Shown: piece by piece, positions 1 through 5,680 of the stretch
Position numbering within the stretch: position 1 is the stretch's first letter
How the letters are laid out: each line of letters opens with the position of its first letter
NCBI GenBank assembly: GCA_002391385.1
Contig: DGEY01000001.1
Location: forward strand, 21,873-27,552
Direction: 5' to 3'
Length of the DNA stretch: 5,680 nucleotides
Origin: Firmicutes bacterium UBA3914
GTDB taxonomy: Bacteria; Bacillota; Limnochordia; Darwinibacteriales; Darwinibacteriaceae
The notes under the pieces: model-generated
What the model was told of the DNA's origin: nothing
The model's database searches: none
The model's input: the letters and a program-made list of their open reading frames with translations, nothing else
Position numbers and translations under genes: made by a program

Positions 1-271
1 GCATGGTAAGGATAACGTGGTTGTGGTTTTAGGCGGAGCAGAAGCGGAGGCTTCCGGCCTCGCCGCCGAAACAGTGACAACCGGAGATCCTACCTTCGCC
101 GGTCCATTGACAGGAGTTCAGTTAGGACTCCCCGTTTACCATATTTTCGAACTGAAGGACATCATCCCGGAAGACGTCTGGGAAGAGCAGATCAGCATGA
201 TGGAAATGGTTCTAGATGTAGATGAAATTATCAAGGAGGTCGCCACCTACCGCGAACGGAATGGGGGGTAG
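1..271 (+). CDS. grdA: Glycine/sarcosine/betaine reductase selenoprotein A, C-terminal part (5' end outside the window)
   Basis: GrdA is the small selenoprotein common to glycine, sarcosine and betaine reductases. Its selenocysteine accepts the carboxymethyl group from protein B, and protein C then takes over the acetyl group; GrdA is re-reduced by thioredoxin. The open frame runs into the window from the left (first whole codon at position 2) and ends at TAG 269-271, giving 89 visible residues. Recognisable family signatures are VVVVLGGAEAEASGLAAETV, then TGDPTFAGPL and VQLGLPVYH, and near the end QISMMEMVLDVDEII. Known GrdA proteins are about 158 residues with selenocysteine near residue 44, so roughly 70 residues, including the selenocysteine, lie upstream of the window. 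The C-terminal tail is a little shorter than in clostridial GrdA. grdB begins three bases after the stop, so the two are cotranscribed and probably translationally coupled. The GTG at 17 is internal, not a start. Confidence 0.95.
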   Translation, partial: HGKDNVVVVLGGAEAEASGLAAETVTTGDPTFAGPLTGVQLGLPVYHIFELKDIIPEDVWEEQISMMEMVLDVDEIIKEVATYRERNGG

Positions 272-274
272 AAT

Positions 275-1582
275 TTGGAAACAAAGCGCATAGTTCTCTA
301 TCTTAACCAGTTCTTTGGGCAAATTGGCGGCGAAGATAAGGCCGATACTCCACCCCAAAGCGTGGCTAAGGCTGTGGGACCGGGTCTGGGACTCCAAGCC
401 CACCTGCCCGAGAACTGCCAGATCGTGGGTACCATCATCTGCGGTGACGGCTACTTCAACGAAAACCTGGAGGAAGCAAGCCTAGCCGTGCGCCAGATGC
501 TGGAAGAGTTCTCCCCCCATGTGGTAATTGCCGGCCCGGCCTTCAATGCTGGGCGCTACGGGATGGCCTGTGGTATGGTGGGCAAAATCGCCCACGACAT
601 GGGCATTCCAGCCGTCTCGGGCATGTACCCGGAAAACCCAGGTGTGGAGACCTACCGCCAATATCTGTATATCATCGAAACAGGCAACTCCGCCGCCAGC
701 ATGCGCACCGCGCTGCCCGCGATGGGCAAGCTCGCCGGCAAGCTGGCCAATGGCGAACCCATCGGTCCACCGGCGGAAGAGGGCTATCTAAGCCGCGGTA
801 TCCGCAGGAACGTCTTTGTGGAAAAGCGGGGATCGGAGCGGGCCATTGAGCTTCTGCTCAAGAAGATCAAGGGCGAGCCCTTTGAGACCGAGTATCCCAT
901 CCCCCACTTCGATCGGGTGGAGCCTGCGGCGGCCATTGCCGATTTGAGCAAGGTAACAGTGGCCCTGGTCACCAGCGGCGGCATTGTCCCCAAGGGCAAC
1001 CCCGACCGCATTGAAGCATCCAGCGCTTCCCGCTATGGGAAATACAGCATTGCAGGTGTGGAAGCCCTCACCGCCGATGCCTTTGAAACGGCCCACGGGG
1101 GCTATGACCCTGTCTACGCCAATGACAACCCCAACCGGGTGGTGCCCGTGGATGCCCTGCGCCAGCTGGAGAAAGAGGGCAGAATCGGCAGGCTCTTCCC
1201 CTATTTCTACTCCACCGTGGGCAACGGGACATCGGTGGCCAATGCCAAGAAGTACGCGGCGGAAATCGCCGCGGAGCTGGTCAATGAAGGCGTGCAGGCT
1301 GTCATCCTCACCAGCACCTGAGGGACCTGTACTCGTTGCGGCGCAACGATGGTCAAGGAAATCGAACGGAAAGGCATCGCTGTTGTGCATGTGTGCACAG
1401 TGACACCCATTTCCCTCACTGTGGGAGCCAACCGCATCGTTCCAGCGGTGGCCATCCCCCACCCCTTAGGGAACCCGAAACTCACTGCCCAAGAGGAGTT
1501 TAACTTACGGAAGAAGCTGGTGGAAAAGGCGCTGCAGGCCCTGACCACACCCGTTACAGAGCAGCACGTCTTTGAAGACTAA
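275..1582 (+). CDS. grdB: Glycine reductase complex component B, selenocysteine-containing subunit GrdB (UGA read as Sec)
   Basis: GrdB is the roughly 47-kDa selenoprotein subunit of substrate-specific protein B. With the GrdE-derived subunits it binds glycine and passes the carboxymethyl group to the selenocysteine of GrdA in the cytoplasm. Residues 5-25 (RIVLYLNQFFGQIGGEDKAD) and 87-100 (GPAFNAGRYGMACG) are typical of the family. The frame appears to stop at TGA 1319-1321, but it continues without a break as U-GTCTRCGATMVKEIER, the conserved UxxCxxC region (Sec349, Cys352, Cys355), then through ISLTVGANRIVPAVAIPHP to TAA 1580-1582. The 435-residue product with Sec at 349 matches the usual length and Sec position. 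The TTG start is chosen because it follows a G-run (263-268) at normal spacing and fits the family N-terminus; no ATG or GTG is better placed. Sarcosine (GrdF) and betaine (GrdI) homologues look similar; the position directly between grdA and grdCD favours glycine. Confidence 0.95.
1319..1321 (+). other. Selenocysteine-specifying UGA codon of grdB
   Basis: The TGA is in frame inside grdB and is preceded by codons for ILTST and followed by GTCTRCGATMVKEIER. This is the exact context of the active-site selenocysteine in GrdB/GrdF/GrdI. The coding sequence after it is conserved for a further 86 codons, which rules out a real stop. Decoding requires SelA/SelB/SelC/SelD, none of which is in this window. 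Confidence 0.95.
1324..1354 (+). promoter_or_regulatory. Putative bacterial SECIS hairpin in the grdB coding sequence
   Basis: A stem-loop can be drawn directly after the selenocysteine UGA. The lower stem is GACC (1324-1327) with GGTC (1351-1354). An asymmetric internal loop (1328-1332 against 1350) follows, then a 7-bp upper stem TCGTTGC (1333-1339) with GCAACGA (1343-1349) and a small GGC loop. The apical loop sits about 19-21 nt after the UGA and contains G residues. This is the placement and style expected for the SelB-binding element, which in bacteria lies within the coding region immediately 3' of the UGA. The pairing was found by eye; no energy was calculated. Confidence 0.75.
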
Positions 1583-1584
1583 CA

Positions 1585-1612
1585 CAAGGGGTCCCGCCCA
1601 TGGGACCCCTTG
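1585..1612 (+). repeat. Perfect 11-bp inverted repeat (intercistronic hairpin) between grdB and grdCD
   Basis: CAAGGGGTCCC (1585-1595) pairs perfectly with GGGACCCCTTG (1602-1612) across the 6-nt loop GCCCAT. It starts three bases after the grdB stop and ends seven bases before the grdCD ribosome binding site. No T-run follows (ATCCTGTGGAGG), so it is not a standard intrinsic terminator. An RNA-stability or processing hairpin, or a partial attenuator that sets the ratio of GrdB to GrdCD, is more likely. An ATG at 1600 lies partly in the loop and is in frame with grdCD, but it has no ribosome binding site. Confidence 0.75.
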
Positions 1613-1619
1613 ATCCTGT

Positions 1620-1626
1620 GGAGGTG
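1620..1626 (+). promoter_or_regulatory. Ribosome binding site that fixes the grdCD start at TTG 1633
   Basis: GGAGGTG lies six bases before the TTG at 1633. Together with the family N-terminus (PVIKAASYCLFHAPDMV beginning close to the start) it favours TTG 1633 over the in-frame ATG at 1600, which falls inside a hairpin and lacks a Shine-Dalgarno sequence. Confidence 0.85.
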
Positions 1627-1632
1627 AATTGC

Positions 1633-4146
1633 TTGACCAATCCTGTCATTAAGGCAGCCAGCTACTGCCTCTTCCATGCACCGGATATGGTTCTAACCCA
1701 CGGCACAACACTTATGATTGAGCGGGACAAGAACCCCGCTTCGCCTCTGCTCACCGCGGCCAAGGAAGCCCTGCGGCCCTTTGAGGAAGTGGTGGCCTAT
1801 CCGCCCAACCAGGTGTATATCGGCAACCTTACACCGGAAGAGCTGGCGGAAATCCCCCAGCCGTGGTACGCCAACCCGGTGGAGGCCAAAAGGGAGGGGC
1901 GCTTTGGCGAGATCTTCCCCTTGGACGAACTGATCGCCATGATGAAGATCGCCGACGCCTTCAACTTGGTAGTCCTGGAAGAGGGCTTCGCCCAGGCCAT
2001 GGTGGAAAAGCTCGCCAGCCATCCTCTCTTTACAGAGCAAGACCTGGCCGTTTTGGGGAAAGCCCAGCCCCTCGCGGATATCCAGGAGCTTCTGGACAAG
2101 AAGACCGCGGTACCCCTGGAATTCCAGGGCGAGATCGTGGGCTGCGTGAAGCAGGCCCACGAGTGGGATGTAAACCTCAAGGCCGATGTGATGTTTGAGA
2201 ACCTGGCGGCCAAAGCCAGCGGAGCATGGGCCCTGCGGCACCTCTTGTGGAAGAACGGGCTTGATCCCGCCATTGTGGAGTACATTATCGAAACCTCCGA
2301 AGAGGCCTGCGGCGATATGAACCAGCGGGGCGGCGGCAACTTCGCCAAGTCCATCGGCGAAGTGTGCGGCTGCATCAACGCCACCGGTTCCGACACCCGC
2401 TCCTTCTGCGCCGGACCAGCCCACGGCATTGTCAACGCCGCGGCTTTGGTGAAATCCGGCATCTACAAGCACGTTGTGGTCCTGGGGGGCGGTGCCGTAG
2501 CCAAGCTGGGCATGAACTGCCGGGATCACATTAAGAAAGATGTGCCTGTCCTGGAAGATGTACTGGGCTCCTTTGCTGTGCTGATCAGCGCCGATGACGG
2601 CATCAGCCCCATCATCCGCACCGACAGCATCGGACGCCACCGCATCGGCACAGGTTCTTCGCCCCAGGCGGTGGTCACCTCCCTGGTGACCGATCCCTTG
2701 AGTGCGGTGGGCCTGACCATCACCGATGTGGACAAATTTAGTGTGGAAATGCAAAACCCTGAGATCACCTCCCCCGCGGGCGCCGGTGATGTGCCCCTGG
2801 CCAACTACAAAATGATCGCAGCCCTCGGCGTGAAGCAGGGCGTCCTGCAGCGCACGGAACTGGACAGCTTCGTGCAAAAGCACGGCCTCAAGGGCTGGGC
2901 TCCCACCCAAGGACACATTCCCTCCGGGGTTCCCTACGTGGGCTTTGCCCGGGAAGGCATCCTCAGCGGCCAGATGCGGAGGGTCATGATCGTGGGCAAG
3001 GGCAGCCTTTTCTTGGGCCGCCTGACCAACCTGTTCGACGGGATTTCCTTCCTCCTGGAGGCGAACCCGGGTAAAGAAGGGGCCCGCACCGTGGAGCCGG
3101 AGGAAGTGGTCACGGTGGGTGTCACCCTCCTCGGAAGCGAACACGGTCTGGAAGAGGTGCTCAAGGGTGCAGAACTGGCCCAGAAGCGCAGCCGCGGCCT
3201 AAGGGTGGTGGCTATAGGACCCAAGTGCGAAACCTCCCTGACGGTTATGGAAGCTAACACCGAAGATGAACAGCACAAGGTCATGCAAGAACTGCTGACC
3301 ACGGGGCAGATCGACGCCTGCGTCACCATGCACTACAACTTCCCCCTGGGCGTGACCACCATCGGACGCGTTGTGGCCCCCGCCAGCGGCAGGGAAATGC
3401 TCATCGCCTCCACCACCGGTATGTCCGCCAGCAACCGGACCAAGGCCATGCACAAAAACGCGGTGCTGGGCATCGCGGTGGCCAAGGCCTTGGGGTTAGA
3501 GCGGCCCACGGTGGGCATCTTGAACGTGGACGGGGCGCTCACCACCGAACGCTCCCTGCGGGAACTGGAAAAAGAGGGCTACACCATCAACTGGGCAAGG
3601 TCCAGCCGGACCGATGGCCAGGCGATTATGCGGGGTAACGATGTTCTGGCCGGTTCCTGTGATGTGCTGGTCACCGACTCCCTCACGGGGAATATCCTCG
3701 TTAAGATGCTTTCCGCCCTGAACACCGGCGGCGGCATCGAGTCCATCGGCTACGGATACGGCCCCGGTGTCGGTGAAGGCTTCCAGCAGATCATCAACAT
3801 CGTGTCCCGGGCCTCCGGCGCCCCGGTCATCGCCGGCGCCATCGAGTTCGCCGGGGAAATGGCCAAAGCCAAACTTCCCCAGATCGTCGCGGCAGAACTG
3901 GCCCAGGCCAAACTGCTGGAACAGGAAGGCCCGCAGGCGGTGCAAAAGCCGCCGGCGAAACCTGTGGACCAGGAGATCACCGGCATCGACGTGCTGGAGA
4001 TCGAAAGCGCCGCGGAAGCGCTCTGGAAGGAGAACATCTACGCCGAGACGGGTATGGGCTGCACGGGGCCTGTGATCATGGTGGCCCCGGAGGATCTGGA
4101 GGCAGCCAAACAGAAACTCAGGGAGCTTGGCTTCCTCAGCGAATAA
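1633..4146 (+). CDS. grdCD: Fused glycine reductase protein C: GrdC (FabH-like) joined to GrdD (PlsX-like)
   Basis: Protein C takes the acetyl group from the GrdA selenoprotein as an enzyme thioester and releases acetyl phosphate with inorganic phosphate. In characterised clostridial systems it is made of two separate polypeptides, GrdC (about 510 residues) and GrdD (about 385). Here one uninterrupted frame of 837 residues contains both. Residues about 1-478 are the FabH/thiolase-like GrdC, with YPPNQVYIGNLTPEEL early, candidate active Cys259 in SFCAGPAHGI, candidate His428 in QGHIPSGVPYVG, and GKGSLFLGRLTNLFDG near its end. Residues about 479-494 form a short acidic linker. Residues about 495-837 are the PlsX-like GrdD: LLGSEHG, ACVTMHYNFPLGVTT (Cys563), GILNVDGA, DSLTGNILVKM, GYGYGPGVGEGFQ and a terminal ETGMGCTGP (Cys810). 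Cys810 corresponds to Cys359 of Eubacterium acidaminophilum GrdD, the thiol used in acetyl phosphate formation; Cys563 probably matches its Cys98. The usual GrdC C-terminal tail and GrdD N-terminal stretch are missing. The TTG start follows GGAGGTG. The symbol grdCD is descriptive. Confidence 0.93.
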   Translation: MTNPVIKAASYCLFHAPDMVLTHGTTLMIERDKNPASPLLTAAKEALRPFEEVVAYPPNQVYIGNLTPEELAEIPQPWYANPVEAKREGRFGEIFPLDELIAMMKIADAFNLVVLEEGFAQAMVEKLASHPLFTEQDLAVLGKAQPLADIQELLDKKTAVPLEFQGEIVGCVKQAHEWDVNLKADVMFENLAAKASGAWALRHLLWKNGLDPAIVEYIIETSEEACGDMNQRGGGNFAKSIGEVCGCINATGSDTRSFCAGPAHGIVNAAALVKSGIYKHVVVLGGGAVAKLGMNCRDHIKKDVPVLEDVLGSFAVLISADDGISPIIRTDSIGRHRIGTGSSPQAVVTSLVTDPLSAVGLTITDVDKFSVEMQNPEITSPAGAGDVPLANYKMIAALGVKQGVLQRTELDSFVQKHGLKGWAPTQGHIPSGVPYVGFAREGILSGQMRRVMIVGKGSLFLGRLTNLFDGISFLLEANPGKEGARTVEPEEVVTVGVTLLGSEHGLEEVLKGAELAQKRSRGLRVVAIGPKCETSLTVMEANTEDEQHKVMQELLTTGQIDACVTMHYNFPLGVTTIGRVVAPASGREMLIASTTGMSASNRTKAMHKNAVLGIAVAKALGLERPTVGILNVDGALTTERSLRELEKEGYTINWARSSRTDGQAIMRGNDVLAGSCDVLVTDSLTGNILVKMLSALNTGGGIESIGYGYGPGVGEGFQQIINIVSRASGAPVIAGAIEFAGEMAKAKLPQIVAAELAQAKLLEQEGPQAVQKPPAKPVDQEITGIDVLEIESAAEALWKENIYAETGMGCTGPVIMVAPEDLEAAKQKLRELGFLSE

Positions 4147-4164
4147 CTACGGCCAAGAGCAAGG

Positions 4165-4195
4165 AAGGAACGTGCGCCGCACGTTCCTTTTCTTG
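4165..4195 (+). terminator. Rho-independent terminator of the grd operon
   Basis: AAGGAACGTGC (4165-4175) pairs perfectly with GCACGTTCCTT (4179-4189) around a GCC loop, an 11-bp GC-rich stem, and is followed by TTCTTGTT on the + strand. It sits 18 bases after the grdCD stop, as expected for the end of the operon. Read on the - strand, the same stem lies just beyond the stop of the convergent gene and is followed by a C/T-rich stretch, so it may also slow - strand transcription, less convincingly. Confidence 0.88.
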
Positions 4196-4214
4196 TTGCC
4201 AAACAACGCCCAAG

Positions 4215-5036
4215 CTAACGGGAACTGGAAGCTAGATCCACTTTGACCGATCCAAAATCAGACTTGATCACCACAGGGTGCAGCCCCTCGCCGTGTTTTC
4301 CCCGTGCAGTGGTCATGTTCCTCTGTACATCCCGCTCCACAGGGGCATTTCCCGCAAGAGAACCGTTGCTCACCTCGATCCGAAAGTCGTAGCCGCCATC
4401 CACAGGCAGCAACTGCACCCGGCTGCTGGAAAAGGCGCTTTCCAGGGTAAGGGGACCGGCTATGTTGCGCAAGCCAACATCGCCAAACTGGTTATCGACC
4501 TGCAGCGTGCCCTGGAGTCCCTGTACGGATACGGTGGAGAAGCGGGTAACCAGCTTCAAAAAGCCCACAAAATCCTCCACTTCCACAAAGCCGTAATCAT
4601 ACTGCACCGTCACTTCCATGCCCGAGGGCACTTCCGCTTCGAAACTTAAGCCCACCTCCCCACTGTGTCCCAGGCCTGTATTTACCAACTCATAGCTGAG
4701 CTCAGAGTGGGAGGCGGCTTCCACCACCTCAAAGGCTGCCAAATCCCCTTCCCGTTCAGCGGTAATGGTGGCGGAAACCACCAGTTCCTCCCCGGCGCCG
4801 GATTTCAGCTTCACCACGCCCAAACCTCCCTTGAGCACCAGGGAAGTCAGCTCGCCTTGGGGCCTGCGGAACACTTCAGTCCTACTGGCTTGGGGGTCCA
4901 TGGGCGGGATCGGTCGGAACTCCAACTCCACGGACGGCTGGCGGGGGCTTGGATCTTCAGGCCTATACCAGGCGTCCAGCACAAGGAGCAGGGTGAGGAC
5001 AGCCAAAAGCACCACCGTTATACTGCGAATTTTCAC
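4215..5036 (-). CDS. DUF4097-like repeat protein, membrane-anchored or exported, function unknown
   Basis: This 273-residue protein has an N-terminal hydrophobic stretch (residues 7-20, VVLLAVLTLLLVLD in outline) after the basic start MKIR. It is therefore a signal peptide or signal anchor that places the rest outside the membrane. It contains no cysteine, so it is not a lipoprotein. The middle is a beta-strand repeat with an 18-residue period: YG-V-V at 148-153, FS-V-V at 166-171, FG-V-L at 184-189 and FS at 202, each of the first three followed by G-x-L-x-[LV] (158-162, 176-180, 194-198). A further copy-like SDFGSVKVDL ends the protein. This resembles the DUF4097 (putative adhesin, beta-solenoid) family, but the assignment is by eye. 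The start is GTG, seven bases after AAGGGGG. The gene lies 25 bp downstream of the BsuPI-domain gene on the same strand, so they are probably one operon. The true function is unknown. Confidence 0.75.
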   Translation of the reverse strand: MKIRSITVVLLAVLTLLLVLDAWYRPEDPSPRQPSVELEFRPIPPMDPQASRTEVFRRPQGELTSLVLKGGLGVVKLKSGAGEELVVSATITAEREGDLAAFEVVEAASHSELSYELVNTGLGHSGEVGLSFEAEVPSGMEVTVQYDYGFVEVEDFVGFLKLVTRFSTVSVQGLQGTLQVDNQFGDVGLRNIAGPLTLESAFSSSRVQLLPVDGGYDFRIEVSNGSLAGNAPVERDVQRNMTTARGKHGEGLHPVVIKSDFGSVKVDLASSSR

Positions 5037-5061
5037 CGCTCATCCCCCTTCATCGCGGCGG

Positions 5062-5517
5062 CTAGAGTTCAAACTCCACCACCGTGCTGAATTCTTCCGC
5101 GTCCATTTCCCCTGACCTGACCTGGGCCAGGATGGTGATCTCTGCCCGGTACTTGCCGGGCTCTGCGGGTCGGCCCAGCTTATCCCGGCAGTCCCAGACA
5201 TGGATCCAGGAGAGGGATTCACCTGGCCGCAGCTCTTCAAAGATCAGGGCCATGGTGAAAAACCTGCCCTCGGAAAAGCGGTACACCTCGGCGCCGCCCT
5301 CATTGGTTACGACAAGCTCAAACTGCTGTCCCGAACTGAACAGCAGGCTGCTGGGGACATCGTAGATGTTCTTTAGGGAGAAGGAAAACTTGGCTCCCTC
5401 CTCAAGCAGCTCCACCCCTGCCTGCAGCATCTGGTCACCGCCTTCCGGATCCGTGTTAACCACGGAAAACAGAATACACGAAGTCACTGCCAGCACCAAA
5501 AGCCACCGCCACGACAT
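5062..5517 (-). CDS. BsuPI-domain (intracellular proteinase inhibitor-like) exported protein
   Basis: This 151-residue protein has a hydrophobic N-terminus (residues 5-20) suggesting export or membrane anchoring. VTSC at 11-14 fits a lipobox, but the signal would be very short and the residues after Cys14 stay hydrophobic, so lipidation is uncertain. The remainder matches the BsuPI domain pattern, a small beta-sandwich: FSLKN at 46-50, LFSSGQQFELVV at 59-70, EVYRFSEGRFFTMAL at 77-91, LRPGES at 96-101, a Trp-rich strand ending VWD (107-109), and EPGKYRAEITI at 119-129. The family is named after a Bacillus proteinase inhibitor, but most members, including exported ones, have no tested activity. 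The ATG start is supported by GAGGTG six bases upstream. The next gene on this strand starts 25 bp after the stop. Confidence 0.8.
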   Translation of the reverse strand: MSWRWLLVLAVTSCILFSVVNTDPEGGDQMLQAGVELLEEGAKFSFSLKNIYDVPSSLLFSSGQQFELVVTNEGGAEVYRFSEGRFFTMALIFEELRPGESLSWIHVWDCRDKLGRPAEPGKYRAEITILAQVRSGEMDAEEFSTVVEFEL

Positions 5518-5611
5518 CTAGTTCACCTCACCTCGGGAGCATACCGCAGCTCCCTCTTTTGTTCCCTCTACCATAGGGATCGACTTCCCACCGCACCTTT
5601 ATTTGGGTCAG
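5518..5611 (-). other. Gap upstream of the BsuPI-domain gene, with a small hairpin
   Basis: These 94 bases separate the end of the upstream - strand gene from the BsuPI-domain gene. They hold the ribosome binding site (GAGGTGAGGTG read on the - strand) and a 6-bp inverted repeat, GGGAGC (5535-5540) with GCTCCC (5549-5554) around an 8-nt loop. The hairpin lies just before the ribosome binding site in the - strand transcript. I see no convincing -35/-10 pair, so whether transcription starts here or continues from upstream is open. Confidence 0.5.
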
Positions 5612-5680
5612 TTAACTACTAATTTCCATGTGCCGCTCAAAGAGGAGGCCCGTCAGGATAAAGAACAGGACCGTAACCAA
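5612..5680 (-). CDS. C-terminal end of an unidentified membrane protein (5' end outside the window)
   Basis: An open frame enters from the right edge on the - strand and ends at TAA (5614-5612). It gives 22 residues: a strongly hydrophobic stretch (LVTVLFFILTGLLF) followed by a short polar tail ending HMEISS. This looks like a last transmembrane helix with a short terminal tail. It has the same orientation and is close to the BsuPI-domain gene, so it may belong to the same transcription unit. The piece is too short to name a family, and chance openness over 69 bases cannot be fully excluded. Confidence 0.5.
   Translation of the reverse strand: MVTVLFFILTGLLFERHMEISS

Noticed and set aside
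1319..1321. grdB as a truncated pseudogene or a stop-interrupted gene
   Set aside because: The TGA falls exactly at the known selenocysteine position, the downstream sequence is fully conserved in the same frame, and a SECIS-like hairpin follows.
788..1462. Antisense open frame (224 codons, - strand) opposite grdB
   Set aside because: It has no recognisable domain and lies opposite a conserved gene, so it is a coding shadow.
1349..1582. A separate 77-residue gene starting at ATG 1349
   Set aside because: It is the C-terminal end of GrdB after the selenocysteine; the ATG encodes the Met of the conserved GATMVKEIER stretch.
1600..1632. ATG 1600 as the start of grdCD
   Set aside because: It lies in the loop of a perfect hairpin, has no ribosome binding site, and adds 11 residues not found in the family; TTG 1633 has GGAGGTG at ideal spacing.
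1693..3144. Long antisense open frame (483 codons, - strand) opposite grdCD
   Set aside because: Its product is His/Gly-rich with no recognisable domain, and its openness follows from the GC-rich codon use of grdCD, whose own frame is clearly conserved.
5535..5563. Short hairpin with following TCTTTTGTT as a + strand terminator
   Set aside because: The stem is only 6 bp with an 8-nt loop and no + strand gene ends nearby; it is noted only as part of the - strand leader.
5613..5640. Weak - strand promoter (TTGAGC, 16-bp gap, TAGTTA)
   Set aside because: The -10 element matches consensus poorly, the gap is short, and it overlaps the end of the upstream membrane-protein frame; not enough to annotate.

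Overview
The window carries most of a glycine reductase (Stickland-type) operon on the + strand. It is followed by a convergent - strand group of cell-envelope or secreted protein genes. The reductase gene content, a selenocysteine UGA, TTG and GTG starts behind strong Shine-Dalgarno sequences, and a BsuPI-domain protein next to a DUF4097-like protein together suggest an anaerobic, amino-acid-fermenting, moderately GC-rich member of the Bacillota. The genus cannot be told from the sequence.

Positions 1-271 are the C-terminal part of grdA, whose own selenocysteine lies upstream of the window. Three bases later comes grdB (275-1582), whose in-frame UGA at 1319-1321 is read as selenocysteine and is followed by a SECIS-like hairpin; read as a stop, it would wrongly split the gene in two. 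A perfect 11-bp inverted repeat separates grdB from the next gene. That gene (TTG start at 1633, stop at 4146) encodes one 837-residue protein that joins GrdC and GrdD, the two subunits of protein C that are separate in the characterised clostridial systems. A clear intrinsic terminator (4165-4195) ends the operon.

The enzymes act together. Protein B (GrdB plus the GrdE subunits, which are not in this window) binds glycine through a carbonyl group and, through its selenocysteine, passes the carboxymethyl group to the selenocysteine of GrdA. Protein C (here GrdCD) takes the acetyl group from GrdA and releases acetyl phosphate by phosphorolysis, which gives ATP through acetate kinase. The order grdA-grdB-grdC-grdD matches the glycine-specific operon.

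The - strand (4215-5680) holds, in transcription order, the last 22 codons of an unidentified membrane protein (5680-5612), a BsuPI-domain exported protein (5517-5062) and, 25 bp further on, a membrane-anchored or exported DUF4097-like protein built on an 18-residue beta-strand repeat (5036-4215). Nothing links these genes functionally to the grd operon; the two units converge on the shared terminator region.

The most notable observations are the GrdC-GrdD fusion, a ribosome-binding-site-like sequence with an in-frame GTG exactly at the start of the GrdD domain, and the hairpin placed directly before the grdCD ribosome binding site.
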